Of a stretch of DNA of 51,981 bases, positions 1 through 7,932 are shown one piece after another. Position 1 is the stretch's first letter, and each line of letters begins with the position of its first letter. The stretch covers positions 1 through 51,981 of the forward strand of contig JAPHTO010000036.1 in NCBI GenBank assembly GCA_026196955.1. The letters run 5' to 3'. The notes under the pieces are model-generated. The model saw nothing but the letters and a program-made list of their open reading frames with translations, ran no database searches and was not told the DNA's origin. Source of the stretch: Colwellia sp. (GTDB lineage Bacteria > Pseudomonadota > Gammaproteobacteria > Enterobacterales > Alteromonadaceae). A program made the translations under genes and the position numbers.

Positions 1-1
1 A

Positions 2-430
2 ATGAAGTTATTCCCTTTTGGCGGAAACACCGCCCTTTTAGCTGAGCAATATAATCGAGAGGTGAAGCTAGAAGCTGAAACTATTCGAGATTTTATTATC
101 CTGCATTATCATTTAACAGAGCGTGATGACAGCCCTTTTTGGCATCATTACCGAACGATGAAAATTCCAGAAACACTAGCTCATAGAATGGCACTATTTA
201 AAGAAAATGGTTATGCATGGCTTGACGATGTTGGCTTATTTAGAGTTGATTCATGGGTACAAGTAATGATGGGTCAAGGACTGATGCCTGAACAACACCA
301 TAAAGGTAGTTGTGTGTTACCTACCCAAGGCTTAAAAGAACAGATGATGGCACTTAGAAACATGATCAAGAATTCGGTCGAACAACTGCCTGAGCATGGT
401 GATTTCATTAAGCAGTACTGCCCTGCCTAA
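2..430 (+). CDS. Tryptophan-halogenase-like flavoprotein, 3' end only (partial)
   Basis: The reading frame is open to the left edge, so the first Met is probably internal and only about 142 C-terminal residues are present. The stretch IRDFIILHYHLTERDDSPFW is typical of the C-terminal part of flavin-dependent tryptophan halogenases, where it follows the FAD and substrate domains. The next gene has the matching region (VDFLKLHYILSNRKDSEYW), so the two are tandem homologues in one orientation, 70 bases apart. The family uses FADH2, oxygen and chloride or bromide to halogenate an aromatic substrate. In marine Alteromonadales such genes often stand in tandem near TonB-dependent receptors; that part, if present, lies outside the window. 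The catalytic lysine and FAD motif cannot be checked here. Family assignment is firm; substrate is unknown. Confidence 0.85.
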   Translation: MKLFPFGGNTALLAEQYNREVKLEAETIRDFIILHYHLTERDDSPFWHHYRTMKIPETLAHRMALFKENGYAWLDDVGLFRVDSWVQVMMGQGLMPEQHHKGSCVLPTQGLKEQMMALRNMIKNSVEQLPEHGDFIKQYCPA

Positions 431-500
431 TATAAGTAGCTTGATAAAATTATAATTAAATTACCAATAGCTTAATCAGAATGGTATTAAACGAGAAAAC

Positions 501-2057
501 ATGAAAACTAGAGTTGTTATTGTTGGCGGTGGCACCGCAGGTTGGTTAACGGCGGGTATTATTGCTTCCCAACATAGTTTAAAAAAAACACCTACACAGG
601 AAACTGAAGTTATCCTAGTGGAATCTCCTGACGTTAAAAATTTAGGCGTAGGAGAAGGTACTTGGCCAACAATGAGAGATACGCTGCGCAAAATTGGCAT
701 ATCTGAACGCACGTTTCTTGCTTGTTGTGATGCCAGTTTCAAGCAGGCGTCTAAATTTGTCGGTTGGTCTTGCGGTCAAAGTGAACATTATTACCACCCC
801 TTTACCGCACCATCTGGCTATGGGGGTGTTAGTATGGCTGAGCACTGGTCAGCTAGCCCTAATGAGTTTGATTTTGAAAGCTGGGCTTGTGCACAAGGCA
901 CTATTTGCGAGAAAAATTTAGCTCCAAAAATACCACAAATGCCTGAATATGCTTTTAGCTTAAACTATGGCTATCACCTCAATGCTGGTAAATTCGTCAA
1001 AATACTTAACCAGCATTGTGTTGAAAATTTGGGGGTTAAATATATTCAAGGTCATGTAGAGCATGTATTATCGGCAAAAAATGGTGATATTACTGCTATT
1101 GCTTTAACCAATGGCGAGCAAATTGAGGGTGATTTATTCATCGACTGCAGTGGCTTTGCCGCTATATTAATTGGTAAACATTATCAGATCCCATTTAAAT
1201 CCAAGCGAGATGTTTTATTTAATGATACCGCGCTTGCGCTTCAGGTTGGCTATGCTTCAGAAGACGCGCCAATAGCTTCATGCACAATAGCAACCGCACA
1301 GGAAAGTGGTTGGATTTGGGATATAGCACTGCAAAACCGAAGAGGTATAGGGCATGTGTTCTCTAGTGATTTTACCAGTGTAGAGCGTGCTGAAGAAGCA
1401 TTACTTAACTACGTAAAAAATGATCCTTTGCTGGCTTCACAACCACTTACGCCTCGCACAATTAAATTTAACCCGGGTCATAGAGAAACCTTCTGGCACA
1501 AAAATTGTGTCGCCATTGGTGTTTCAGCCGGATTTGTCGAACCATTAGAAGCAACAGCGTTAGTCTTAATTGAAAAATCGGCAGAATGGATCAGTCAACA
1601 GCTTCCTAGAGAACGCGGTGCAATGTCAGTGCTGGCCAAAAGGTTTAATACGCTTACCTTACAACGATGGCACGAGATTGTTGATTTTCTAAAGTTACAT
1701 TACATACTGTCAAATCGTAAAGACAGTGAATATTGGCGAGAACATCAACAAGTGAATTCTATTCCTGAAAGTTTGCAAGAGGCATTGACATTATGGCGAA
1801 CACAAGCGCCAGGAATCTATGAAACTAATCAACGTTCTGAGCTATTTTCATCGGCCAGTAAGCAGTATGTGCTATACGGTATGGGCTTTAACATGGAGCA
1901 AAAACAATTAGGTGGACACGGTAATAACGAAGCTGCGCTAATCAAACGATTACGAAATGAAACCCTTCACACCACGGAAAAATTACTCAGTGGATTGCCC
2001 ACTAACAGGCAGTTTTTAAGTAAAGTTTTGGAAAAAAATAAGATTGGCAAATTATGA
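501..2057 (+). CDS. Flavin-dependent tryptophan-halogenase-like protein
   Basis: This 518-residue protein has the usual length for the family. It opens with the FAD-binding motif VVIVGGGTAGW (residues 5-15). It has the second conserved motif VGEGTWP (50-56) and the lysine in DASFKQASKF (K81), which aligns with the catalytic Lys of PrnA and RebH. The family signature WxWxIP is present as WIWDIA (271-276), so the two Trp that block mono-oxygenase chemistry are kept but the final Pro is Ala. The expected reaction is halogenation of tryptophan or another indole or phenol by HOCl relayed through the Lys, with FADH2 from a separate reductase. The free or bound substrate cannot be read from sequence, and many genomic homologues remain unassigned. 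It follows a truncated paralogue by 70 bases and probably shares its transcript. The ATG at 501 gives an N-terminus matching the family. Confidence 0.9.
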   Translation: MKTRVVIVGGGTAGWLTAGIIASQHSLKKTPTQETEVILVESPDVKNLGVGEGTWPTMRDTLRKIGISERTFLACCDASFKQASKFVGWSCGQSEHYYHPFTAPSGYGGVSMAEHWSASPNEFDFESWACAQGTICEKNLAPKIPQMPEYAFSLNYGYHLNAGKFVKILNQHCVENLGVKYIQGHVEHVLSAKNGDITAIALTNGEQIEGDLFIDCSGFAAILIGKHYQIPFKSKRDVLFNDTALALQVGYASEDAPIASCTIATAQESGWIWDIALQNRRGIGHVFSSDFTSVERAEEALLNYVKNDPLLASQPLTPRTIKFNPGHRETFWHKNCVAIGVSAGFVEPLEATALVLIEKSAEWISQQLPRERGAMSVLAKRFNTLTLQRWHEIVDFLKLHYILSNRKDSEYWREHQQVNSIPESLQEALTLWRTQAPGIYETNQRSELFSSASKQYVLYGMGFNMEQKQLGGHGNNEAALIKRLRNETLHTTEKLLSGLPTNRQFLSKVLEKNKIGKL

Positions 2058-2109
2058 CAATAAACCTAAAGTTTTCCACCATGCAAACATTAAACAATTA
2101 TCGTTAAAC

Positions 2110-2180
2110 TAAACTTTAGATTTAATTTTGAAATCGACAGGATAAAACCATGTCTTTTTGGGTTGGGTATATCTAGGCAT
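2110..2180 (-). pseudogene. N-terminal remnant of an IS3-family transposase orfA
   Basis: On the minus strand a good ribosome binding site (GAGGAGG) precedes an ATG at 2180. The peptide starts MPRYTQPKKTWFYPVDFKIK and stops after 23 residues. This matches the start of the helix-turn-helix OrfA protein of IS3-family elements common in Shewanella, Vibrio and Alteromonadales, which normally runs about 100 residues and is followed by the DDE orfB. Nothing recognisable of the rest of orfA or of orfB follows, because the halogenase gene ends at 2057. This is therefore a broken relic and cannot transpose. The family call rests on recalled similarity of the first 20 residues. Confidence 0.7.
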
Positions 2181-2232
2181 TTTTGCCTCCTCAATGTAAT
2201 GAGAAGGTGTCCACTAAAACGGGGGAACTCCA
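2110..2232 (-). mobile_element. IS3-family insertion sequence, one end only
   Basis: The segment runs from a putative IS end at 2232 (minus strand begins TGGAGTTCCCCCG and continues GTTTTAGTGGACACC) through a leader into the orfA remnant at 2180. The TG start and the G/C-run terminus followed by orfA about 50 bases inside are as expected for an IS3-family left end. The opposite end and the transposase body are missing. The outer boundary at 2232 coincides with the abrupt end of an attC-like sequence, which suggests that the element inserted there and was later deleted on its other side. The inner boundary near 2110 is approximate. Confidence 0.6.
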
Positions 2233-2261
2233 CAGTCCCACTTGATTGGCTTGTTATATGC
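2233..2261 (-). repeat. Half of an integron attC-like recombination site
   Basis: Read on the minus strand, directly after the stop codon of the 2262-2864 gene, the sequence contains ATAACAAGCCAATCAAG followed by TGGGACTG. This resembles the left half (R'' and L'' boxes) of Vibrio/Shewanella-type attC sites, which begin with a TAACAA box and reach a GGGACTG-like box about 20 bases later. The expected central part and the right half (L', R', ending GTTRRRY) are absent because the IS end begins at 2232. The position right after a gene's stop is where an attC lies in a gene cassette. Assignment is by eye and by position; no intI gene or second attC is in the window. Confidence 0.45.
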
Positions 2262-2864
2262 TTACTTGCTCAAAACAAGTGTGTTTAATATTTCTTTTAT
2301 CTCTTTTCTAGTTCCTGTTGCCTCGTCCTGTCGCGTACCTGAACCAATCATAAAGAAAAAATCACCTCTGGGAACAATCCACAGTTCAGAGGTTGTTGGA
2401 AAACTACGGCCATCAGGTATAGAAAGCGAATAGTTTAAACGCATGTAAGAAGCCTTTAAGCCGGCAATTTTTGTTTCAACTGGCTTTTGAACTAACTTAA
2501 AACCTTGAAATGATTTTTTAAATTGAGGAAGTATAAGATTTAAAATTTGACTTGGATTATTGCCATCCAAACTCCCTAATGGTTTAAGGTTAACTTTAAT
2601 GCTTGGGTTTAGATCATCAAAAGGTTCGGCGTACTTAGCCATTGCCACTAGCGGAGCTGTAGTGTGTTTCAGCATTAACTTTTTAAACTCAGGGCTACCA
2701 TGTTCAACTCGTTTTAAGTTTTCTAAGTTTTCCTGTGCAGATACAAATTGCCAATCCGAGGGCTTAGAAATTTTTAGCCCTACCGTTACACTTTCAAAAT
2801 CATTATTATTAGCCATCCCTGAAAAAGAAATAACAGTTAAAAGTACAATATTTAAAAATCTCAT
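2262..2864 (-). CDS. Small secreted protein, possibly a relic integron cassette gene
   Basis: The protein has 200 residues from the ATG at 2864. A longer frame opens at 2882, but the ribosome binding site TAAGGAAGC lies inside that extension, so the inner ATG is chosen; it also exposes a clean signal peptide (MRFLNIVLLTVISFSGMA). The mature part has the segments SKPSDWQFV and, near the C-terminus, ELWIVPRGDFFFMIGSG. This pattern resembles PsbP/DcrB-like periplasmic domains, but I cannot assign a family. No lipobox Cys is seen. The attC-like sequence begins at once after its TAA, and there is no obvious terminator. Exported proteins of unknown function are common cargo of chromosomal integrons. 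Function unknown. Confidence 0.7.
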   Translation of the reverse strand: MRFLNIVLLTVISFSGMANNNDFESVTVGLKISKPSDWQFVSAQENLENLKRVEHGSPEFKKLMLKHTTAPLVAMAKYAEPFDDLNPSIKVNLKPLGSLDGNNPSQILNLILPQFKKSFQGFKLVQKPVETKIAGLKASYMRLNYSLSIPDGRSFPTTSELWIVPRGDFFFMIGSGTRQDEATGTRKEIKEILNTLVLSK

Positions 2865-3287
2865 CCATGCTTCCTTAGGCATATAGCAGTATATTATGTA
2901 GGCGTCTCAGTAATTCCCATCTACTTGATTACCCAATAATCTATACCAAACCTTTTATATTTCAAACCTTTAATTTCTATTTTTTGAATTATTTTCATGT
3001 TGTTAGCAACATTTATTAACTGGTCGAAGCATGTTACTGAGAATTCTCAGTAACATGTCATAAACGATGCATTAAATAATATATGGCAAATAAATTTTTC
3101 TAATGTCTCCAATGCGCTCCAATTAGTCTTGCCAATACGATTATGTAAAAGCTCTTTGCTGCCTTTGTGACTCTCAGGTTAGACCTATAGAGTCAAAGTA
3201 TCAGTCCAAGTTTGAGCTAATAGACCTAAACCAATTAATGCCTAAAATGATAGTTAACTAATGTATAGTGAGTAACTAAAGAGCCTA
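2865..3287. other. Gene-free AT-rich stretch with several inverted repeats
   Basis: I see no credible gene in these 423 bases. They contain a small perfect hairpin at 2997-3012 (ATGTTG, loop TTAG, CAACAT), a perfect 28-bp palindrome at 3030-3057, and a nested dyad at 3168-3195 (TGACTCT with AGAGTCA, enclosing AGGT with ACCT). The ten-base motif TTACTGAGAC, read on the minus strand at 2904-2913, shares its first nine bases with each arm of the palindrome. None of these is followed by a clear T-run, so they do not look like ordinary terminators. A second attC was looked for here and not found. Confidence 0.6.
3030..3057. repeat. Perfect 28-bp palindrome
   Basis: Each arm is CATGTTACTGAGAA and the second arm is its exact reverse complement, with no spacer (centre GAATTC). 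The bases just outside do not pair. It lies between two minus-strand accessory genes, about 165 bases upstream of the secreted-protein gene and 230 bases beyond the HEPN gene stop. It could be a regulator's operator, a cruciform or the remains of a mobile element end; the sequence does not decide among these. Confidence 0.9.
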
Positions 3288-3872
3288 TTAACTTTTTTGC
3301 TTCTTTGACTCTAGTTGTCTAGCAATAATCTGTTCTACATCCACTAACAATTCAAGAATGTCAGAAACCCCAAGATAATGCCCAAAGCACCGCTGCCCAT
3401 AAAGTGGGTTACTTTCACCTTTAAAGCGTTGTTCAATAATCGCATTGCGCCAGCGCGCGGGTTTAACTGGTTCTTTATGAATAAACTGAAATGTATTTAG
3501 ATGCGAAGAGGCATTACGAATATGGCGAAAAAATTCGAACGTTTCTGAACCATCATTGAACTGCTTAACTGATTCATACGCCGTATTTGCCAACATGATG
3601 CAGCACGATACGATATGATCGCTGCTATTGATCTCGCCACGTTCTGCTCTCGCTCGCAGAGAATGTGGCGCCATAAGCTTGTTTGGGACGAACCTTCCCT
3701 GAAAGCTAAGGCTTTGATTGGATGGTAAAAACATTTCGATTCGTTTATCGAAAATAACAGGGCTTCCGCATAATGAAACTGAAAAACTAGACACTAGGTT
3801 AAAGAAATAGAGATCCTTTCTAAATTCGATAGATGTGATCCCTGAATCCACCGAATGAGTTTTTCTTGTCAT
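3288..3872 (-). CDS. HEPN-like protein with an RNxxxH motif
   Basis: The protein has 194 residues. Two starts are possible, GTG at 3875 or ATG at 3872; AGGAAGG is too close to the GTG, so the ATG is preferred. The segment FFRHIRNASSHLNTF holds RNASSH (R119-H124), the Rx4H form of the HEPN catalytic motif, with the Asn that usually follows the Arg. HEPN proteins are helical and many are metal-independent RNases used in toxin-antitoxin, abortive-infection and CRISPR systems; others are inactive. No MNT nucleotidyltransferase or other antitoxin-like gene stands next to it, and both flanks are gene-poor. No signal peptide or membrane helix is seen. HEPN membership rests on the motif and its helical setting; defence is an inference from family and location. 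Confidence 0.65.
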   Translation of the reverse strand: MTRKTHSVDSGITSIEFRKDLYFFNLVSSFSVSLCGSPVIFDKRIEMFLPSNQSLSFQGRFVPNKLMAPHSLRARAERGEINSSDHIVSCCIMLANTAYESVKQFNDGSETFEFFRHIRNASSHLNTFQFIHKEPVKPARWRNAIIEQRFKGESNPLYGQRCFGHYLGVSDILELLVDVEQIIARQLESKKQKS

Positions 3873-4052
3873 CACCCCTTCCTATTTACTCTTTTTATTC
3901 TATTACCTATGCATGCTAGCTAACATACTATAAGGCGACGCTGCTCTCAATTTGTTTCTTGTGCACACAAAAATCATAAATTTTAAAAAGCAAATATTAG
4001 CCAATTAACTACCCTATCAAATGTAGTCAATTACCTAAAAACCTTAACACAT

Positions 4053-4087
4053 AAAAAAGGCTGTTTAACCAAAGTAAAACAGCCTTT
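4053..4087 (-). terminator. Rho-independent terminator of the branched-chain dehydrogenase operon
   Basis: The stem is AAAGGCTGTTT (4056-4066) paired with AAACAGCCTTT (4077-4087) with a 10-base loop. Read on the minus strand it is followed by six T (4053-4058). It lies about 70 bases past the E2 stop at 4156 and fits that minus-strand operon. Confidence 0.85.
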
Positions 4088-4155
4088 CAATCATACTTTA
4101 CGCAAATTACATTAACTTATTAGTAGATGACTCTTGCCTAGTCATTTTCAAAATA

Positions 4156-5748
4156 CTAACTCATATGTACAAGCATATTACTTGGTTTCTCTAAGAATGA
4201 TTTCCACAAATTACAAAATCTCGCAATACTGCCGCCATCAATAACGCGGTGATCCCCAGACCAACTCACTTGCATAATACTGCGCGCTTCCACTTCACCT
4301 TTATCATTAAACCTTGGCAGTGTTTGTAACTTACCTAACGCAACAATCGCCGCTTCTGGTTTGTTGATTATAGGTGTTGCCACGGTACCACCAATAGCAC
4401 CAATATTTGAGATAGTAATAGTACCACCTTTTAAATCAACACTTTGCACTCTGCCACTACGAGCATCATTCGTTAAACGAGTAATATCAGCCGCTAAGTC
4501 TAAAATAGACTTAGTTTGTACCTGTTTAACATTAGGCACTAACAAACCCACTTTTGAGTCCACTGCCATACCAATATTATGATCATTAAAATAAGTAAGC
4601 TCAGTACAGTCCTCATTCACTTGGCTGTTGATCACTGGAAACTCTTTTAAGGCCAATGAAATGGCTTTCATGAAGAACGGCATCATGGTGAGCTTAATAT
4701 CTTGTTTGGCATAAGCCTCTTTTAACTCTAAGCGCAGCTTAATTAACTCAGTCATGTCAATTTCTTCACAATAGGTAAAGTGAGGAATAGTGCTAACAGA
4801 GTCAACCATCGCTTTTGCCATAACCGCTTTAATGCCACGAATTGGCTCAACTCGCGTTGCAGAAACCTGAGTTGCTACTGAAAGTTCACTAGGTACAGCA
4901 ACACTATTACCCGCTTGTTCAAAAGCCACAACATCGTCTTTATAAACTCGCCCTTTTTTGCCTGAGCCAATAACATCACAAATGTTTACATCTAATTCAC
5001 GAGCAACACGACGAACGGCGGGGCTAGCAATCGCTTTACCTTTAACAGCTTCTTTAACTGGCTCTACACTAGTTTGTTTTGCTGTAGTTGATGCAACGGG
5101 TGCTGCAACCTTGGCAGGCGCTGCTGTTGATTGACTGCTCACGTTTGAGGCGTCTTCAGCCGCAGGAGTATCTGCTTTCATAGAAAAAAGTGGCGCATGC
5201 ACCTTGGCAATTTCACCTTGCTGGTAATAGAGCTTTTCTATCACACCTGAATGCATTGCTGGAATTTGCACCAAGGCTTTATCTGTCATTACATCAGCAA
5301 TAGGTTGATCTTCAACTATGCTATCGCCTTCTTTAACCAGCCATTCAACTAGCTCACACTCAACAATACCTTCACCAATATCAGGTAAAATAAAATCAAT
5401 ACTTTCGCTACTCGCAACTTGCGCCGCATTATTCACGGCAACTGGCGTTTTAACTTCAACAGGTGCATCAGTTGTAGCCATTGCTTTTGATTGGCTATTT
5501 CCACTATCACCTTCAGCAATCATAGAGAAGAGTGGCGCATGCACCTTGGCAATTTCACCTTGTTGATAATAGAGCTTTTCTATCACGCCTGAGTGCATAG
5601 CTGGAATTTGAACCAAGGCTTTATCTGTCATTACATCGGCAATAGGTTGATCTTCAACTATGCTATCGCCTTCTTTAACCAGCCATTCAACTAGCTCACA
5701 TTCAACAATACCTTCACCAATATCAGGCAAAATAAAATCAATACTCAT
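4156..5748 (-). CDS. bkdB: Branched-chain 2-oxoacid dehydrogenase E2 (dihydrolipoyl acyltransferase), two lipoyl domains
   Basis: E2 moves the acyl group from E1 through lipoyl-lysine to CoA in the oxidation of the 2-oxoacids from Val, Leu and Ile. The 530-residue protein has two lipoyl domains (about 2-76 and 116-190, lipoyl lysines K43 and K157 in TDKA), Ala/Pro/Val-rich linkers, a peripheral-subunit-binding domain (about 240-275, ASPAVRRVARELDV) and a catalytic domain ending with HRVIDG (H500, D504). The two lipoyl domains are identical over 75 residues and differ at 11 of 225 bases, all silent. Many bacterial BkdB proteins have one lipoyl domain, so this looks like a recent internal duplication or gene conversion. 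It is the third gene of the operon, 22 bases after E1beta. No E3 gene is present, so E3 is presumably shared with other complexes. Confidence 0.93.
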   Translation of the reverse strand: MSIDFILPDIGEGIVECELVEWLVKEGDSIVEDQPIADVMTDKALVQIPAMHSGVIEKLYYQQGEIAKVHAPLFSMIAEGDSGNSQSKAMATTDAPVEVKTPVAVNNAAQVASSESIDFILPDIGEGIVECELVEWLVKEGDSIVEDQPIADVMTDKALVQIPAMHSGVIEKLYYQQGEIAKVHAPLFSMKADTPAAEDASNVSSQSTAAPAKVAAPVASTTAKQTSVEPVKEAVKGKAIASPAVRRVARELDVNICDVIGSGKKGRVYKDDVVAFEQAGNSVAVPSELSVATQVSATRVEPIRGIKAVMAKAMVDSVSTIPHFTYCEEIDMTELIKLRLELKEAYAKQDIKLTMMPFFMKAISLALKEFPVINSQVNEDCTELTYFNDHNIGMAVDSKVGLLVPNVKQVQTKSILDLAADITRLTNDARSGRVQSVDLKGGTITISNIGAIGGTVATPIINKPEAAIVALGKLQTLPRFNDKGEVEARSIMQVSWSGDHRVIDGGSIARFCNLWKSFLEKPSNMLVHMS

Positions 5749-5770
5749 ACTTATTTCCTAACCTTTTATT

Positions 5771-6748
5771 TTAATAGTGTATGCTGCGCTTGATGGCTTC
5801 ATAAATTTTTAAATGATCTGCAACATATTCTTTTTCAAGTGCCAGTGGGTATGGGGTGTCTAAACCACATACTCGTTCTACTGGAGACTCTAAATGCAAG
5901 AAACATTCTTGTTGAATAGTTGCGGCGATTTCACTGGCAAAACCCGCCGTTAATGGCGCTTCTTGGCTTATTAATAAACGCCCTGTTTTAATCACAGAAT
6001 TGGCGATGGTTTCAACATCCCATGGTAATATACTACGCAAATCAATCACTTCACATGAAATGCCATCATTAGCGGCTAAATCTTCTGCTTTTTGAAGAAT
6101 TTCCATTTGTGCGCCCCAAGCTAATAGCGTGATATCACTACCTGTTTGCACAACCTCTGCTTTACCTAGTGGCAACTGATAATCTTCTTCGGGTACTTCA
6201 CCTACCGACGCACGATATAAACGCTTAGGCTCAAAAAATATTACCGGGTTATCATCACGAATAGACGCCAACAATAAGCCTTTTGCTTGGTAAGGATTGC
6301 GAGGAATAACCACTTTCAAGCCCGGAGTATGTGCAAAGTAAGCTTCTGGTGATTGGCTATGATATAGACCACCAGCAATACCACCACCATAAGGAGAGCG
6401 AATAGTCAGTTTACCCACATCAAACTCATTACCACTACGGTACCTAAATTTAGCCGCTTCATTAACAATTTGATCGAATGCAGGAAAAATATAATCGGCA
6501 AATTGAATTTCTGCAATTGGGCGAGAGCCTTGTGCGGCTAAACCGTTAGCAAAACCTATAATCCCCTGCTCAACTAGCGGCGTGTTAAAACAACGTGCCT
6601 TACCGTATTTTTCTTGTAAACCAGAAGTAGCGCGAAAAACGCCGCCAAAGTGGCCAACATCTTCACCAAAACATAAAGTACTGTTGTCTTCGGCCATTGC
6701 GATATCAAGCGCATTATTAATGGCGTGTAACATATTCATTTGTGCCAT
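5771..6748 (-). CDS. bkdA2: Branched-chain 2-oxoacid dehydrogenase E1 beta subunit
   Basis: This subunit forms the thiamin-diphosphate E1 heterotetramer with the alpha subunit and decarboxylates branched-chain 2-oxoacids in the cytoplasm. The 325-residue length is usual. It has the transketolase pyrimidine-binding domain with the [14 protein letters not shown] motif (28-41) and the C-terminal domain with DLRSILPWD. It begins 2 bases after the alpha-subunit stop and is followed after 22 bases by E2, which indicates one transcript and translational coupling. A pyruvate or acetoin dehydrogenase E1beta would look similar, but the alpha-beta split with this E2 order matches bkd operons of related marine genera. 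Confidence 0.92.
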   Translation of the reverse strand: MAQMNMLHAINNALDIAMAEDNSTLCFGEDVGHFGGVFRATSGLQEKYGKARCFNTPLVEQGIIGFANGLAAQGSRPIAEIQFADYIFPAFDQIVNEAAKFRYRSGNEFDVGKLTIRSPYGGGIAGGLYHSQSPEAYFAHTPGLKVVIPRNPYQAKGLLLASIRDDNPVIFFEPKRLYRASVGEVPEEDYQLPLGKAEVVQTGSDITLLAWGAQMEILQKAEDLAANDGISCEVIDLRSILPWDVETIANSVIKTGRLLISQEAPLTAGFASEIAATIQQECFLHLESPVERVCGLDTPYPLALEKEYVADHLKIYEAIKRSIHY

Positions 6749-6750
6749 GA

Positions 6751-7932
6751 CTAGAATTTCCCCGCAGTAAATGGATAGGCTTCTGGATATTTATTTACAT
6801 GTGCTTTCACTTGTTCTAATTGCGCTTCCAATTGTGCTGAAGGCACATCATAGACATCAGTAATTAAGGTATCGATATGAGGTTTATTGATTTTTTCAGA
6901 CACTTTTACAGCCGCTAAAACCTCTTCTCTTAGGCTTTCAAAAAGTGATTTTTCTTGTGCTTCATCCCACCAATTTTGTGCCAACATCCAGTTTTTCATT
7001 CTGAGAATAGGATCATTTGCTTGCCATTTATCTTCTTCTTCACGGGTACGATACCCTGATGGATCATCTGAAGTAGAATGAGCCCCTAAACGATACGACA
7101 TTGCTTCAATAAGCACAGGTGCATTTTCTTTTAATGCATAAGCACGTGCTATTTGGGTTGCCTTGATAACGGCTAATATGTCGTTACCGTCAACACGCAA
7201 AGTTTTAATGCCATAACCAACACCACGAGAAGCAATACCATTACCTTTGAATTGTTCATCAGATGGGGTTGAAATAGCATAACCATTATTGCGACAGAAA
7301 AAGATCACCGGTGCTTCTTGCACTGCTGCCATATTCAAACCGGCATGAAAATCGCCTTCTGATGCGGCACCTTCACCAAAGTAACAAAGGGTAACCGCAT
7401 CTAAACCTTGCAGTTTCTGACCGTAAGCATAACCCGTGGCTTGTGGTATTTGCGTACCTAAAGGTGATGAAACTGTCATATAGTTCAATTCATTTGAACC
7501 ATAATGTATTGGCATTTGACGACCTTTACCTAAATCTTTCTCATTAGAGAACATTTGGTTCATAAAGTTTTCAAGACTAAAGCCACGGAACATTAACGCG
7601 CCTTGCTCACGATACTGACTCATGATCATGTCTTGATCTTTTAAACCCGCTGCGCCGCCAACACTGGCCGCTTCTTCACCTAATGCTGCCATATAAAAGC
7701 TTAAACGACCTTGGCGTTGCGATGCCACCATGCGTTCATCTAACACGCGATGAAATGCGAGGGTTTTGTACACCTTAACAGCAAGCTCTTCGTCCATGTC
7801 TGGCATATCGCTGCCTTCATAAACACTGCCATCTTGTTTTAATATTTTTAACTCGGGAATTTCTACGCTGGTACCATCAATAAAGGTAGGTTTGTGCACT
7901 ACCGGCCCATCATTATAAAGTTCACTACTCAT
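6751..7932 (-). CDS. bkdA1: Branched-chain 2-oxoacid dehydrogenase E1 alpha subunit
   Basis: This 393-residue subunit carries the thiamin-diphosphate/Mg motif starting [15 protein letters not shown] (from G186) and ending at RNNGYAIS (N215-N216). The loop [17 protein letters not shown] is the family's phospho-loop region. It pairs with the beta subunit encoded 2 bases downstream. It heads the operon; the upstream gap of 345 bases holds a candidate promoter with an overlapping dyad. No Leu or Val dehydrogenase or bkdR gene is adjacent, unlike Pseudomonas and Bacillus. Confidence 0.92.
   Translation of the reverse strand: MSSELYNDGPVVHKPTFIDGTSVEIPELKILKQDGSVYEGSDMPDMDEELAVKVYKTLAFHRVLDERMVASQRQGRLSFYMAALGEEAASVGGAAGLKDQDMIMSQYREQGALMFRGFSLENFMNQMFSNEKDLGKGRQMPIHYGSNELNYMTVSSPLGTQIPQATGYAYGQKLQGLDAVTLCYFGEGAASEGDFHAGLNMAAVQEAPVIFFCRNNGYAISTPSDEQFKGNGIASRGVGYGIKTLRVDGNDILAVIKATQIARAYALKENAPVLIEAMSYRLGAHSTSDDPSGYRTREEEDKWQANDPILRMKNWMLAQNWWDEAQEKSLFESLREEVLAAVKVSEKINKPHIDTLITDVYDVPSAQLEAQLEQVKAHVNKYPEAYPFTAGKF

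Noticed and set aside
2066-2120. Inverted repeat CTAAAGTTT / AAACTTTAG after the halogenase gene
   Set aside because: The loop is 37 bases and no T-run follows; one arm belongs to the orfA remnant, so it is probably fortuitous.
2242-2433. 63-codon open frame on the plus strand
   Set aside because: It lies antisense to the secreted-protein gene and the attC-like sequence, and has no ribosome binding site or recognisable domain.
2865-4052. A second attC or an integrase gene, which would show an actual cassette array
   Set aside because: Neither a paired R''/L''-L'/R' site nor an intI-like frame was seen around the HEPN gene.
3873-4052. Antitoxin gene (MNT or other) next to the HEPN gene
   Set aside because: No frame with a ribosome binding site and recognisable domain is present on either strand.
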